The translations under genes and the position numbers were made by a program. The notes beneath the pieces were generated by a model, which saw only the letters and a program-made list of their open reading frames with translations, was not told where the DNA came from and ran no database searches. From assembly GCA_015060535.1 (NCBI GenBank), contig SUYH01000017.1:1-64000 (forward strand): a stretch of 64,000 nucleotides of DNA. Direction: 5' to 3'. The number at the start of each line of letters is the position of its first letter. Position 1 is the stretch's first letter. The DNA is from Prevotella sp. GTDB lineage: Bacteria > Bacteroidota > Bacteroidia > Bacteroidales > Bacteroidaceae. Below are positions 51,886 to 61,122 of the stretch, piece after piece.

Positions 51886-53055
51886 TTAGCGATTCTTGTT
51901 ACGCACAAACCATTGGTGCGTAAACAAGTGATACATCAATAGTGAAACGACAGTCAGCGCCAACGCTACATATAGCAGAAGCGCTGGCTGTTTGTAAAAT
52001 AGGAGATAGCCCAGTCCTACACCCAGACTCAAACCCGTTTCCCACCCTAAGAAGTAGGTGCTCTGCGATGTTCCTCGCTGGCAGTGGCGACTCAGTTTGA
52101 TGAAGAACAGCAGGAAACGTGAGCCCACGATACCCACAGCCAGTCCTATCAATACAGGAGCTACTGGCGATGTAGGATAAGCCAACAGGATGAAGAGGGC
52201 AGCTATCATGAGAAACAGGCCAGAAACCACCTCACTCTTCAGTTCTGCATTGCGAAACACAAAGCGCTGAGCCAGCAGGGCCAGCAGGAATCCACTCATC
52301 ATCATGGCATAGAACATCGGCTTGTGAGGCAATGCCAGCAACAAGCCCACCACGATGCTGATCAGTAGCAGATTGACAAACAGCACAAAGCCATGAGGCA
52401 GGAAGAAACGATCTAGCGAAGCCATCCGTATGCCCTCCTCAGGAGTACGGAAGGGGAATTTCACCAGTTTGAGGAACAACAATGCAGCTGCAGCCAGTCC
52501 CATGTTCGTCAGCAGGACACCATGAAATCCGCAATACGTATAGACCAATATACCCGTCAGCGGACCTAGCGACAGGGCAAAGCGTGCAAACCATGAGGCG
52601 CAATGGTTAGCCTCCGTACGCTGAAACGACTCACACGTGTCGATAATCAGCGTCGACGAGAGCACCATCTGAGCCAGTCCGAAAGCCGCACCCAACACCA
52701 GTCGCTGAGCCATGATGAAGCCCAGCTCCACAAACTCAGAACGCAGCTCGCAGACATGCCATAGCAAGGCGATAGCCAGTCCTACAGCCAGGATAGCCCA
52801 CATGCAGACCACGTTACGACGATAGTGCTGCACGAGCCATGAGCAGGGTGCTCCAAAGAGATAAAGTCCTAAGGCGAAGGCCCCCATCGAGAGTCCCGTC
52901 TCCTCAGGCGTAAAGTTCTCCGTCTGCATGAGCCATTGGGGCATGATGGGTATCAGCGTATATACTGACATGGTCAGCACCAGCGAGCTCATGGCCATCA
53001 GCCAGAACTCACGATGCCATAGTTTGATGTGAACAGGAGTGTTCTGTGTATTCAT
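51886..53055 (-). CDS. MFS transporter
   Basis: A 389-residue protein with 12 predicted helices and the MFS-like first cytoplasmic loop after helix 2 (GAPCSWLVQHYRRN). It probably exports a small molecule; the substrate cannot be told. It is the last of three minus-strand genes after the HAD phosphatase and panB (3 nt from panB). Confidence 0.82.
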   Translation of the reverse strand: MNTQNTPVHIKLWHREFWLMAMSSLVLTMSVYTLIPIMPQWLMQTENFTPEETGLSMGAFALGLYLFGAPCSWLVQHYRRNVVCMWAILAVGLAIALLWHVCELRSEFVELGFIMAQRLVLGAAFGLAQMVLSSTLIIDTCESFQRTEANHCASWFARFALSLGPLTGILVYTYCGFHGVLLTNMGLAAAALLFLKLVKFPFRTPEEGIRMASLDRFFLPHGFVLFVNLLLISIVVGLLLALPHKPMFYAMMMSGFLLALLAQRFVFRNAELKSEVVSGLFLMIAALFILLAYPTSPVAPVLIGLAVGIVGSRFLLFFIKLSRHCQRGTSQSTYFLGWETGLSLGVGLGYLLFYKQPALLLYVALALTVVSLLMYHLFTHQWFVRNKNR

Positions 53056-53058
53056 TCA

Positions 53059-53880
53059 TTAATAAGATTCGTTCTCATTGGGGAAGTCGCCGCTCTTGAC
53101 GTCTTCCACATAGCGGCCCACAGCATCGGTGATGACACCGTTCAGGTCAGCATAGCGACGCAGGAATCGAGGTGAGAAGCCCTGAGTCATACCCAGCATA
53201 TCGGCAACGACCAACACCTGTCCGTCGCAACCGTTACCAGCACCAATGCCTATCGTAGGACACTTCACGGCCTTCGTCACCTCAGCAGCCAGCTGGGCAG
53301 GCACCTTCTCCAGCGTGATACCAAAGCAGCCCACCTCACTGAGCAGCTGTGCATCACGCATCAGCTTCTCTGCCTCTGCCTGTTCCTTGGCTCTGACAGC
53401 ATAGGTACCAAACTTATTGATTGACTGGGGAGTGAGTCCGAGGTGTGCCATCACGGGGATACCCGCATCCAGGATACGCTTCACGGTATCCAGGATCTCC
53501 TCGCCACCCTCCATCTTCAGGGCGTCGCATCCACTCTCCTTCATGATACGGATGGCGTTAGTCACACCATCAGCAGCATTCACCTGATACGAACCAAACG
53601 GCATGTCGCAGACCACCAATGCACGATTTACGGCACGCACTACCGAACGCGCATGATAAATCATGTTATCCACCGTCATAGGCAGCGTTGTGGCATTACC
53701 AGCCATCACGTTCGATGCAGAGTCGCCCACCAGGATGGCGTCAATGCCAGCCTTATCGACAATGCCTGCCATCGTATAGTCGTATGATGTCAACATGGAG
53801 ATTTTCTCACCTTTCTGCTTCATCTCCATAAAACGGTGAGTCGTCACCTTTCTGTTGTCGCTTACTAAATATCCTGCCAT
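53059..53880 (-). CDS. panB: 3-methyl-2-oxobutanoate hydroxymethyltransferase
   Basis: A 273-residue TIM barrel that makes ketopantoate from 2-oxoisovalerate and methylenetetrahydrofolate, the first step of pantothenate and CoA synthesis. [26 protein letters not shown] (catalytic Glu region), [10 protein letters not shown] and [11 protein letters not shown] are all present. Length is normal. It overlaps the upstream HAD phosphatase by 16 nt. Confidence 0.96.
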   Translation of the reverse strand: MAGYLVSDNRKVTTHRFMEMKQKGEKISMLTSYDYTMAGIVDKAGIDAILVGDSASNVMAGNATTLPMTVDNMIYHARSVVRAVNRALVVCDMPFGSYQVNAADGVTNAIRIMKESGCDALKMEGGEEILDTVKRILDAGIPVMAHLGLTPQSINKFGTYAVRAKEQAEAEKLMRDAQLLSEVGCFGITLEKVPAQLAAEVTKAVKCPTIGIGAGNGCDGQVLVVADMLGMTQGFSPRFLRRYADLNGVITDAVGRYVEDVKSGDFPNENESY

Positions 53881-54509
53881 AATCTTTCTATATTTACATA
53901 ATTATCTATTACCATATCACACAGCGGACGGATAGCATCTGCCGCATTGGTGGTCGCCAGTCCTACTACGCGCATGCCTGCTGCCCTACCCGACTTCAGT
54001 CCGTTGAAGCTGTCTTCGAGCACCACACATTCGTCGACGCTGGCACCTAGCCGCTTGGCAGCCTTCAGATAGCAGTCGGGATCAGGTTTCGAGCGTTCGA
54101 AGTCTTCTGAGGTCAGAATGGCATCGAACATCGCCTTAAACTCTGGTCGACGGCTATATACCGCCTGCATCTTAGGTTGGTTCGAACTGGTCACCACAGC
54201 CGTCTTCACGCCCTGTTGGCGCAGCATGCTGATGAACGCCTCGAAGCCCTCCACATAGTCGTAGGCCATCTGCTGTTCAAACTGGTTCAGGCGTTCCGTG
54301 ATCAGCGCCTGCTTGTCAGCCAGTTCACCTGAAAACCACGCATCGTATATCTGTACCAGCGTCTGTCCCTTGATTTCGTGCTCCAAGCCAGGGTGCTCAG
54401 GATGGAATTCCTGACACTGCTTACCCCAGAACACCGTATATTGCGGTTCGGTGTTAAACACCACCCCGTCAAGGTCGAATAATACTGCCTTTATCGTCGT
54501 CTTTTTCAT
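53865..54509 (-). CDS. HAD-family hydrolase (beta-phosphoglucomutase-like)
   Basis: A 214-residue HAD protein: [11 protein letters not shown] holds the nucleophile Asp, VTSSN motif [11 protein letters not shown] the Lys, and [11 protein letters not shown] the acidic motif IV. A four-helix cap is inserted after motif I. It resembles beta-phosphoglucomutase/phosphatase members; the substrate is not defined. The start MKKTTIK at 54509 is used because the TAATTTTG box lies at 54519-54526. Confidence 0.83.
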   Translation of the reverse strand: MKKTTIKAVLFDLDGVVFNTEPQYTVFWGKQCQEFHPEHPGLEHEIKGQTLVQIYDAWFSGELADKQALITERLNQFEQQMAYDYVEGFEAFISMLRQQGVKTAVVTSSNQPKMQAVYSRRPEFKAMFDAILTSEDFERSKPDPDCYLKAAKRLGASVDECVVLEDSFNGLKSGRAAGMRVVGLATTNAADAIRPLCDMVIDNYVNIERLWQDI

Positions 54510-54518
54510 TTGCGGGTG

Positions 54519-54526
54519 CAAAATTA
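54519..54526 (-). promoter_or_regulatory. -7 box of the HAD-panB-MFS operon
   Basis: On the minus strand TAATTTTG, ending only 9 nt before the ATG at 54509: a near-leaderless transcript. Confidence 0.55.
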
Positions 54527-54538
54527 CGAAAAATTCTT

Positions 54539-54566
54539 AACACTCAACGCTATTCTCTAAACTTTT
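54539..54566. repeat. 7-bp repeat between the HAD and RelA-type genes
   Basis: AACACTC, AACGCTA, TTCTCTA, AACTTTT. Shares AACACTC and AACGCTA with the coding-region repeat at 19317. Confidence 0.65.
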
Positions 54567-54569
54567 TTG

Positions 54570-54577
54570 TACCTTTG
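54570..54577 (+). promoter_or_regulatory. -7 box of the RelA-type gene
   Basis: TACCTTTG, 21 nt before the ATG at 54599. The -33 area is taken up by the repeat. Confidence 0.7.
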
Positions 54578-54598
54578 CACAGAAAACTGATATGAATC

Positions 54599-56818
54599 AT
54601 GACTGGAAGACTGGAATTTACGACACAAGAGAAGGAGGAAACTCTTTTACTTTATCAGAAGATACGCGACCAGATAGCCCCCTCGCTAATGCCTGGCGAC
54701 GAGGGTCAGATGCGCCATCTGATGATGCGTGCCATCGAGACCAATCAGGTGAATCGTAATGTTTTCGGACTGAACCCTATCCTGCTGAGTTTCCAGACTG
54801 CCCAGCTGGTGGTCGACGAGATTGGCCTGAAGCGCGATGGTGTGCTGGCCGTCCTGCTTCGCCCCTGCGTGGAACAGGGCTCGCTGACCATTGACGAGGT
54901 TCGTAGCCAGTTTGGCGACTCTGTGGCCCGCATCCTGCATGGTCTGCAGCGCATCCAGGAGCTTTACGAGAAGAACCCTGTCGTGGAGTCTGAAAACTTC
55001 CGCAACCTGCTCTTGTCGTTTGCGGAGGATATGCGTGTCATCCTCATCATGATAGCCGACCGTGTGAACCTGATGCGTCAGATTCGCGACGTGAAGGACG
55101 ATGTCATGAAACAGAAGGCTGAGGTCAGCGAGGAAGCAGCCTATCTCTATGCTCCGCTGGCCCATAAGCTGGGCTTGTATAAGATGAAGAGCGAGCTCGA
55201 GGACCTCTCGCTGAAATACCTCGAGCCCGATGCCTACTACCATATCAAGGATAAGCTCAGCGAGACCAAGAAGAGCCGCGATGCCTATATCGAGCGCTTC
55301 ATCAAGCCTGTCAGCGAACGACTGACGGAGGCTGGACTAAAGTTCCATATCAAGGGGCGCACCAAGTCCATCCACAGCATCTGGCAGAAGATGAAGAAGC
55401 AGAAGTGCAGCTTCGAGGGTGTCTACGACCTCTTTGCCATCCGCATCATCATCGACACACCCATGGAGAAAGAGAAGATGCAATGCTGGCAGGCCTTCGC
55501 ACTCGTCACCTCGATGTACCAGCCTAACCCCAAGCGTCTGCGCGACTGGCTCAGCGTACCTAAGTCGAATGGTTACGAGAGTCTGCACATCACCGTTTTA
55601 GGTCCTGAGCAGAAATGGGTCGAGGTACAGATTCGTACGGAGCGCATGGACGAGGTGGCTGAGCGTGGTGTGGCAGCCCATTGGCGCTATAAAGGCGTGA
55701 AGAGCGATTCTGGATTGGACGACTGGCTGACCAATATCCGTTCCATGCTGGAGACCAGCGATGGTCTGGAGGCTATGGCGCAGTTTAAGATGGACCTGTA
55801 TGAAGACGAGGTCTTCGTCTTCACCCCCAAGGGCGACCTGTATAAGTTTCCCAAGGGTGCCACCGTGCTCGATTTCGCCTATCATATCCATTCGAAGATA
55901 GGCAACAGCTGTGTGGGAGCGCGCATCAACAACAAGGTGGTGACACTTCGTCAGCAGTTGCAGAGTGGCGACCAGGTGGAGATCATGACCGCCACCAACC
56001 AGAAGCCCAAGCAAGACTGGCTGAACATCGTCAAGACCTCGCGTGCCAAGTCGAAGATTCGTCTGGCACTGAAGGAGACGCAGGTCAAGGAAGGTCTCTT
56101 CGCCAAGGAGATGCTTGAGCGTAAGTTCAAGAACCGCAAGCTGGAGATAGACGACAGCATCATGCAGGTGCTGATCCGCAAGCTGGGATTCAAGGAGGTC
56201 AGCGACTTCTACCGTCAGGTGGCATCAGGCGAACAGGATGTCAACCAGGTCATCGATAAATACGTTGAACTGCAACAGGGCGATGGTCCTGTGACAGGCA
56301 ACAACGTAGCCCATACCGCTGCCGACTTCGTGTTGGACGAGAGTCGTCTGCCCAGCAATCCACGCATGGACGACGACGTGCTGGTCATCGACCGCAACCT
56401 GAAGGGTGTCGACTATCAGCTGGCCCGTTGCTGTCAGCCCATCTATGGCGACCAGGTGTTTGGCTTCGTCACCGTCAGCGGAGGCATCAAGATCCATCGC
56501 GAGGACTGTCCCAATGCCCCAGAGCTGAAGAAGCGCTTTGGCTATCGCGTCGTCAAGGCCCGCTGGAGTGGCAAGGGCTCATCGCAGTATGCCATCACCC
56601 TGCGCATCATTGGCAACGACGATATCGGCATTGTGAACAATCTGACCAGCATCATCTCCAAGGACGAGAAGCTCATCCTGCGCAGCATCAACATCGACTC
56701 GCACGACGGACTGTTCAGTGGTAATTTGGAAGTCATGATCGACGACAATACGCGTCTGGAAGGTCTTATCAAGAAGTTGCGCACCGTCAAGGGCGTCAAG
56801 CAAGTATCCAGAATCTGA
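54599..56818 (+). CDS. relA: RelA-type (p)ppGpp synthetase with degenerate hydrolase domain
   Basis: This 739-residue Rel/Spo protein has an HD-like domain (about 1-200), a synthetase domain (about 240-370), TGS, a zinc-finger-like region (RCCQPIYGD) and a C-terminal ACT domain. In the HD domain the hallmark HD pair is lost: the helix reads VLLRPCVEQGSL instead of LLHDVVEDT, so hydrolase activity is not expected. The synthetase keeps SNGYESLH and the catalytic VEVQIRT Glu. So it is a RelA-like alarmone synthase; a second, SpoT/Rel-like protein elsewhere should do the hydrolysis. The L,D-transpeptidase gene follows after 7 nt. Confidence 0.88.
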   Translation: MTGRLEFTTQEKEETLLLYQKIRDQIAPSLMPGDEGQMRHLMMRAIETNQVNRNVFGLNPILLSFQTAQLVVDEIGLKRDGVLAVLLRPCVEQGSLTIDEVRSQFGDSVARILHGLQRIQELYEKNPVVESENFRNLLLSFAEDMRVILIMIADRVNLMRQIRDVKDDVMKQKAEVSEEAAYLYAPLAHKLGLYKMKSELEDLSLKYLEPDAYYHIKDKLSETKKSRDAYIERFIKPVSERLTEAGLKFHIKGRTKSIHSIWQKMKKQKCSFEGVYDLFAIRIIIDTPMEKEKMQCWQAFALVTSMYQPNPKRLRDWLSVPKSNGYESLHITVLGPEQKWVEVQIRTERMDEVAERGVAAHWRYKGVKSDSGLDDWLTNIRSMLETSDGLEAMAQFKMDLYEDEVFVFTPKGDLYKFPKGATVLDFAYHIHSKIGNSCVGARINNKVVTLRQQLQSGDQVEIMTATNQKPKQDWLNIVKTSRAKSKIRLALKETQVKEGLFAKEMLERKFKNRKLEIDDSIMQVLIRKLGFKEVSDFYRQVASGEQDVNQVIDKYVELQQGDGPVTGNNVAHTAADFVLDESRLPSNPRMDDDVLVIDRNLKGVDYQLARCCQPIYGDQVFGFVTVSGGIKIHREDCPNAPELKKRFGYRVVKARWSGKGSSQYAITLRIIGNDDIGIVNNLTSIISKDEKLILRSINIDSHDGLFSGNLEVMIDDNTRLEGLIKKLRTVKGVKQVSRI

Positions 56819-56825
56819 TTAAGCC

Positions 56826-58358
56826 ATGAGACAGCCAATCCGCCTATTCCATACGATTAGCCTACTGGGGTGCCTCCTACTGCTTATGGCCTGTCATTCC
56901 AGTCGTGAAGGCGAACAGTCGGCCTTTGGTCCTTATGTCGAGGTGCTTGACGACAGCAAGCTACAACAGTCGTTGCGCCAATTGATTGACAGCGACACCT
57001 CACGCTGGATGGCTATCAGCACGCTCAAGGAGTACTATGGCGACGTGGATCGCGCTACCGAGCACCCGCTCTGGTACACCCGCATGGGAGTGAGCGAAGA
57101 TGCCGACCAGCTGCTGGCTCACCTGCGCCAGGCGCTGCCTGCCAACGGCATGGATACCACAGCCTTCTTCGTGCCCCAGATTGCTGCCGACCTCCAGATG
57201 GTCCACGAGCTGTCGTTCGACTCGCTAGGTGTCGATATCAACGACGTGCTGCCTCGTCTCGACTATCATCTCTCCAAAGCCTTCATGCTCTATTCCACCC
57301 ATCAGCGCTATGGTTTTGTGCGTCCTGACAAGTTGCTCAACAACACTTTTATGCGTGACGACAGCACAGGACATGCCCAGCTGTTCGACTACGAGGTGGA
57401 AGCCCCCAACTACAAAGTATCACTCGAAGCCCTGCAGTCTGACGAACGCATGTTTTATCTGCAGTCCTCAGAGCCTTCCAACCCCCTCTATGCCACCCTG
57501 CAGCGTGAGCTGGCCTCGACGACAGATGCCAAGGCCCGTCGTCGCTTGTTGGTGAATATGGAGCGTTGTCGTTGGCAGATAAAGCAGCCTACAGAGATTC
57601 CTCGCGTGGAGGTCAACCTGCCTGCCCAGCAGCTATGGGCCATTGGTCGCGACTCCGTGCTCAACATGCGCATCGTCTGTGGTGCCACAGCCACCAAGAC
57701 GCCCATGGTGCACAGCGAGATTCGTTACATGCAGATCAATCCTGACTGGCTCATCCCCATGAGCATCATCAAGAAAGATATCACGCGCCATGAGCACGAC
57801 TCAGCCTATTTTGCGCGCAACCACTACTATATCGTAGACCGCAAATCAGGCGACACGCTGAATCCTGTTCGAGTGTCTGCCGACCAGATGCGCTCTGGTC
57901 AGCTGCGTATCGGACAGAGTGGAGGAGCACACAACTCGCTGGGTCGCATCATTTTCCGCTTCCCCAACAAGTTTGACATCTATCTCCACGACACCAACAA
58001 TCGCGGGGTCTTCAGTCGCGAGCGCCGCACCCTCTCTCATGGCTGCATGCGCGTCCAGAAACCTTTCCAACTGGCTCAGTTCCTGTTGCCAGAAGCTACC
58101 GAGTGGGATCTCGACCGTCTGCGCATCTCGATAGACATGCCCCCTGAGTCGCAGCGAGGCCACGACTGGATAGAGGAGCATGCCGACGATCCCAAGCCCC
58201 ATCGGCTGCTCAGCTATATGAAGGTATCACCTGCCGTCCCTGTCTATGTCCTTTATTACACGGTCTACCCCAATCCTGAGACGGGGGCTCTTGAGACCTA
58301 CCCAGACATCTACAAGTACGACGAGCTCATCAGTAAGAATCTGCAACACTGGCACTAG
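56826..58358 (+). CDS. L,D-transpeptidase (YcbB/YkuD type), lipoprotein
   Basis: A 510-residue protein with lipoprotein signal (LLLMAC), an N-terminal scaffold domain (about 40-260) and a YkuD catalytic domain (about 265-450) with the active-site motif SHGCMRV, whose Cys attacks peptidoglycan stem peptides. The large N-terminal part resembles YcbB-like enzymes. It forms 3-3 cross-links or attaches proteins to peptidoglycan in the periplasm. It lies 7 nt after relA. Confidence 0.88.
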   Translation: MRQPIRLFHTISLLGCLLLLMACHSSREGEQSAFGPYVEVLDDSKLQQSLRQLIDSDTSRWMAISTLKEYYGDVDRATEHPLWYTRMGVSEDADQLLAHLRQALPANGMDTTAFFVPQIAADLQMVHELSFDSLGVDINDVLPRLDYHLSKAFMLYSTHQRYGFVRPDKLLNNTFMRDDSTGHAQLFDYEVEAPNYKVSLEALQSDERMFYLQSSEPSNPLYATLQRELASTTDAKARRRLLVNMERCRWQIKQPTEIPRVEVNLPAQQLWAIGRDSVLNMRIVCGATATKTPMVHSEIRYMQINPDWLIPMSIIKKDITRHEHDSAYFARNHYYIVDRKSGDTLNPVRVSADQMRSGQLRIGQSGGAHNSLGRIIFRFPNKFDIYLHDTNNRGVFSRERRTLSHGCMRVQKPFQLAQFLLPEATEWDLDRLRISIDMPPESQRGHDWIEEHADDPKPHRLLSYMKVSPAVPVYVLYYTVYPNPETGALETYPDIYKYDELISKNLQHWH

Positions 58359-58372
58359 CCAGCCTTCCACCG

Positions 58373-58711
58373 TCAATTCCGTTTGAAGGCTACCACACCC
58401 GTCATCTCCTTATCCAGATAGAACGTAGCGCTACACGTATCCTTGTCCAACAGGTATTTCACACGGATATGCATCAGCGTCTTGCCCTGGTAGTTCTGAT
58501 ACTGGATGCTCTTCCCTGCCCTGCTGCGCATCGCCTGGATAATGGAGTCGCTCAGCACATGGGTGGAGTCGACATCAGCGAAATCGAGATAGCTGACGTC
58601 TTCATGCAACTGCTCCTGCACGAAGTCTTTGACCACAGATTTAGCGCGCTGTTGCTGTCCGCACGAGGCCAACAGCAACAGGGCTATACCTATTATAATA
58701 TATTTATGCAT
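58373..58711 (-). CDS. Small lipoprotein of unknown function (112 aa)
   Basis: Lipoprotein signal (LLLLASCG) followed by a small alpha/beta domain (about 25-112; SVVKDFVQEQLHEDVSYLDF, LMHIRVKYLL). Related short lipoproteins are common in Bacteroidetes but uncharacterised. It overlaps the dipeptidase 3' end by 8 nt and converges with the L,D-transpeptidase gene, 14 nt away. Confidence 0.72.
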   Translation of the reverse strand: MHKYIIIGIALLLLASCGQQQRAKSVVKDFVQEQLHEDVSYLDFADVDSTHVLSDSIIQAMRSRAGKSIQYQNYQGKTLMHIRVKYLLDKDTCSATFYLDKEMTGVVAFKRN

Positions 58712-60164
58712 GAGGAATATTCTTCAGTACATCAATCAAGTGGTCCCACACCATCTGTACGGTGGGTATGTGCAGACGCTCCTCAGGGGTATGCACGAAG
58801 CGCAGCGTGGGTCCGAAGCTGACCATATCCAGGTTGGGATAGCGCTCTGAGAAGAGGCCACACTCCAGTCCGGCATGGATGCCACGTACGATGGGGTCTT
58901 TATGGAACAGCTTCTTGTACGACTCGATGACAATCTTCTGCAGTTCGCTGTTCTGACGCATCTTCCAGGCAGGATAGCCGTCAGAGTGTTTCACCTCAGC
59001 ACCAGCCAGCGTGAAGCAAGCACCAATCGTGGCACACATATTGTCCAGGTTCGACATCACGTTCGAGCGCTGCGACGATACGATGTTGATCTCGGTCTCC
59101 TTCGTCTCGATGCTGGCAATATTGCTCGACGTCTCTACCATACCGTTCAAGGCAGGGTCCTGGCAGATGGCGTAGATACCATTGTCGACAGCCTGCAGCG
59201 CATAGACGAAGTTGCGAGCCACCTGAGCCTCGATGACGGGCTCTGCCTCCGTCGACTCCATCGTCCATACCATCTGCGTGTCTGTCACGTGGAACTCCTC
59301 CTCGACATCCGAGGCGAAGACGTTCCAGTCGGCCTTGATGTTCTCCTTCAGGTCGTTGGGCACGGCTATGACGAACATACCATCACGAGGAATGGCGTTG
59401 TGCATCTTGCCTGAGTTGAATTGGGCCAGACGCACTCCCTCATACTTCTGCATCTCGGCAAAGAGGAATCGACCCAGCAGTTTGATGGCGTTGGCACGCT
59501 GCTTGTTGATGTCGTCGCCAGAGTGACCACCCACCAGGCCCTTCAGCTGTGCGCGCAGGAAGAAGTAGCCTGCAGGCACCTCCGTACGTTGGAATTTGAA
59601 CTTAGCCGTCGTGTTACGACCACCAGCACATGATACGAAAATCTCGCCCTCGTCCTCTGAGTCGAGGTTGATCAGGTAGTCGCCCGTCATAAATCCGGCC
59701 TTCATACCCTCGGCACCCGTCAGTCCTGTCTCCTCATCACGTGTAAAAACGCACTCGATGGGTCCGTGCTCGATATCGTCCGACTCCAGCAGCGCCAGCT
59801 CCATAGCACATCCTATGCCGTCGTCGGCACCCAGCGTGGTACCCTCGGCTGTCAGCCACTCGCCATCGATATAGGTCTTGATGGGGTCATGGTCGAAATC
59901 AATCTCATAGTCCACCAGCTTGTCGCACACCATGTCCATGTGGCTCTGGAGGATGACCGTCTTGCGGTTCTCCATACCCTTGGTGGCTGGCTTGCGGATG
60001 ATGACATTACCCGTCTCGTCAACCTTGGTGTCCAATCCGTGGCTCTCGCCCCATGATTTCAAGTACTCAATCATCTTCTCTTCACGCTTCGAAGGGCGTG
60101 GAATCTGGTTAATCTTCGCAAACTGCTCGAAGACAACAGCAGGTTTTAACTCACTTTTATTCAT
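58704..60164 (-). CDS. pepD: Aminoacyl-histidine dipeptidase (PepD, M20 family)
   Basis: A 486-residue M20 metallopeptidase. Zinc ligands: His in LQSHMDM, Asp in LGADDGIG, the base Glu pair in RDEETGL and Asp in INLDSEDEGE. The dimerisation lid domain is inserted in the middle. It hydrolyses dipeptides including carnosine-type substrates in the cytoplasm; length matches PepD. Promoter at 60218 (reverse), back-to-back with the next gene. Confidence 0.93.
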   Translation of the reverse strand: MNKSELKPAVVFEQFAKINQIPRPSKREEKMIEYLKSWGESHGLDTKVDETGNVIIRKPATKGMENRKTVILQSHMDMVCDKLVDYEIDFDHDPIKTYIDGEWLTAEGTTLGADDGIGCAMELALLESDDIEHGPIECVFTRDEETGLTGAEGMKAGFMTGDYLINLDSEDEGEIFVSCAGGRNTTAKFKFQRTEVPAGYFFLRAQLKGLVGGHSGDDINKQRANAIKLLGRFLFAEMQKYEGVRLAQFNSGKMHNAIPRDGMFVIAVPNDLKENIKADWNVFASDVEEEFHVTDTQMVWTMESTEAEPVIEAQVARNFVYALQAVDNGIYAICQDPALNGMVETSSNIASIETKETEINIVSSQRSNVMSNLDNMCATIGACFTLAGAEVKHSDGYPAWKMRQNSELQKIVIESYKKLFHKDPIVRGIHAGLECGLFSERYPNLDMVSFGPTLRFVHTPEERLHIPTVQMVWDHLIDVLKNIPHA

Positions 60165-60181
60165 TAATTAATGTTTAATTG

Positions 60182-60212
60182 ATTGGTTTTCACAATTTAT
60201 TGTTTACCTTTG
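60182..60212 (+). promoter_or_regulatory. Promoter of the 60.2-kb genes
   Basis: ATTG (60182-60185), 19 nt, TACCTTTG (60205-60212), 20 nt before the ATG at 60233. Confidence 0.75.
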
Positions 60213-60217
60213 CACCG

Positions 60218-60225
60218 CAAAATTA
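60218..60225 (-). promoter_or_regulatory. -7 box of the pepD gene
   Basis: On the minus strand TAATTTTG; divergent and overlapping with the start region of the plus-strand promoter. Confidence 0.55.
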
Positions 60226-60232
60226 ATCATTT

Positions 60233-60445
60233 ATGACGGAAATATTGCTATTAAGCACGTTAATAATTGCTATAGGCATGGCTTTTTTCTGCGTGAAACT
60301 GATTTTTCGCAAGAATGGAGCCTTCAGTTCGCAGCATATTCACGACAGCAAAGCCATGAAGGAGCGTGGTATCCATTGCGTCATGGATCAGGACCGCGAG
60401 ATGCGTCGTAAGAGCCGTTTTGCCGTCAATGAAAAATCGAAATAA
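60233..60445 (+). CDS. Small conserved-looking membrane protein (70 aa)
   Basis: One N-terminal membrane helix (about residues 4-23), then a polar, basic cytoplasmic tail with His/Met/Arg-rich stretch (GIHCVMDQDREMRRKSRF). Family not recognised. A/T-rich direct repeats of about 8 bp (ATCGAAAT) follow before the OmpH-like gene, with which it is probably co-transcribed. Confidence 0.7.
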   Translation: MTEILLLSTLIIAIGMAFFCVKLIFRKNGAFSSQHIHDSKAMKERGIHCVMDQDREMRRKSRFAVNEKSK

Positions 60446-60489
60446 CAAGAAAATCGAAATATCGAAATAAAATTAGAAATCAAAAAACA

Positions 60490-61101
60490 ATGAAAAAGTA
60501 CATGTTTATGGCCGCTGCTGCCTTGGTAGCTCTGGCATCGTGCAACAACGCAAGTCCTAAGATGGACGAACAGCCTGCCGCAACAGACAATGCCACAGGT
60601 GGAGTGAAAATCGCTTATGTTGAGGTTGACTCGCTGATGACGCAGTATGAGTTCTGCAAGGAGTTCACCCTCATCCTGCAGAAGAAGAGCAACAACGCCC
60701 GCAACACCCTGAACCAGAAGGGACAGGCCCTGCAGAGCGCTATGGCTAACTTCCAGCAGAAGCTGAACAACAACGGATTCACCAGTCGTGAGCAGGCTGA
60801 GAGCCAGCAGGCTGCCATCCAGCGCCAGCAGCAGAGCTTGCAGGAGCTGCAGGCCCGTCTGGAGAACGAGCTGGGCAACGAGACTGCCAAGTATAACGAA
60901 GGCCTGCGCGACTCGCTGCAGCACTTCCTCGCTGCCTACAACAAGGACAAGAAGTACGACCTGATTCTGACCAAGCAGGGCGACAACATCCTCTATGCCA
61001 ACAAGCGCTACGACATCACCAACGATGTCATCAACGGTCTGAACAAGCACTACAAGTCTACGCTGAAGGTAGAAGCAGAGAAAAAAGAAGAGAAGAAATA
61101 A
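60490..61101 (+). CDS. OmpH/Skp-family periplasmic chaperone, lipoprotein-type
   Basis: A 203-residue protein: lipoprotein signal (LVALASCN), IAYVEVDSLMTQY start of the OmpH domain, and a long coiled coil (about 65-150) rich in Gln and Ala, as in the Skp tentacles. Skp holds unfolded outer-membrane proteins; here it would be membrane-tethered. Confidence 0.88.
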   Translation: MKKYMFMAAAALVALASCNNASPKMDEQPAATDNATGGVKIAYVEVDSLMTQYEFCKEFTLILQKKSNNARNTLNQKGQALQSAMANFQQKLNNNGFTSREQAESQQAAIQRQQQSLQELQARLENELGNETAKYNEGLRDSLQHFLAAYNKDKKYDLILTKQGDNILYANKRYDITNDVINGLNKHYKSTLKVEAEKKEEKK

Positions 61102-61122
61102 GAATGATGAGAGTTTAGAGGA

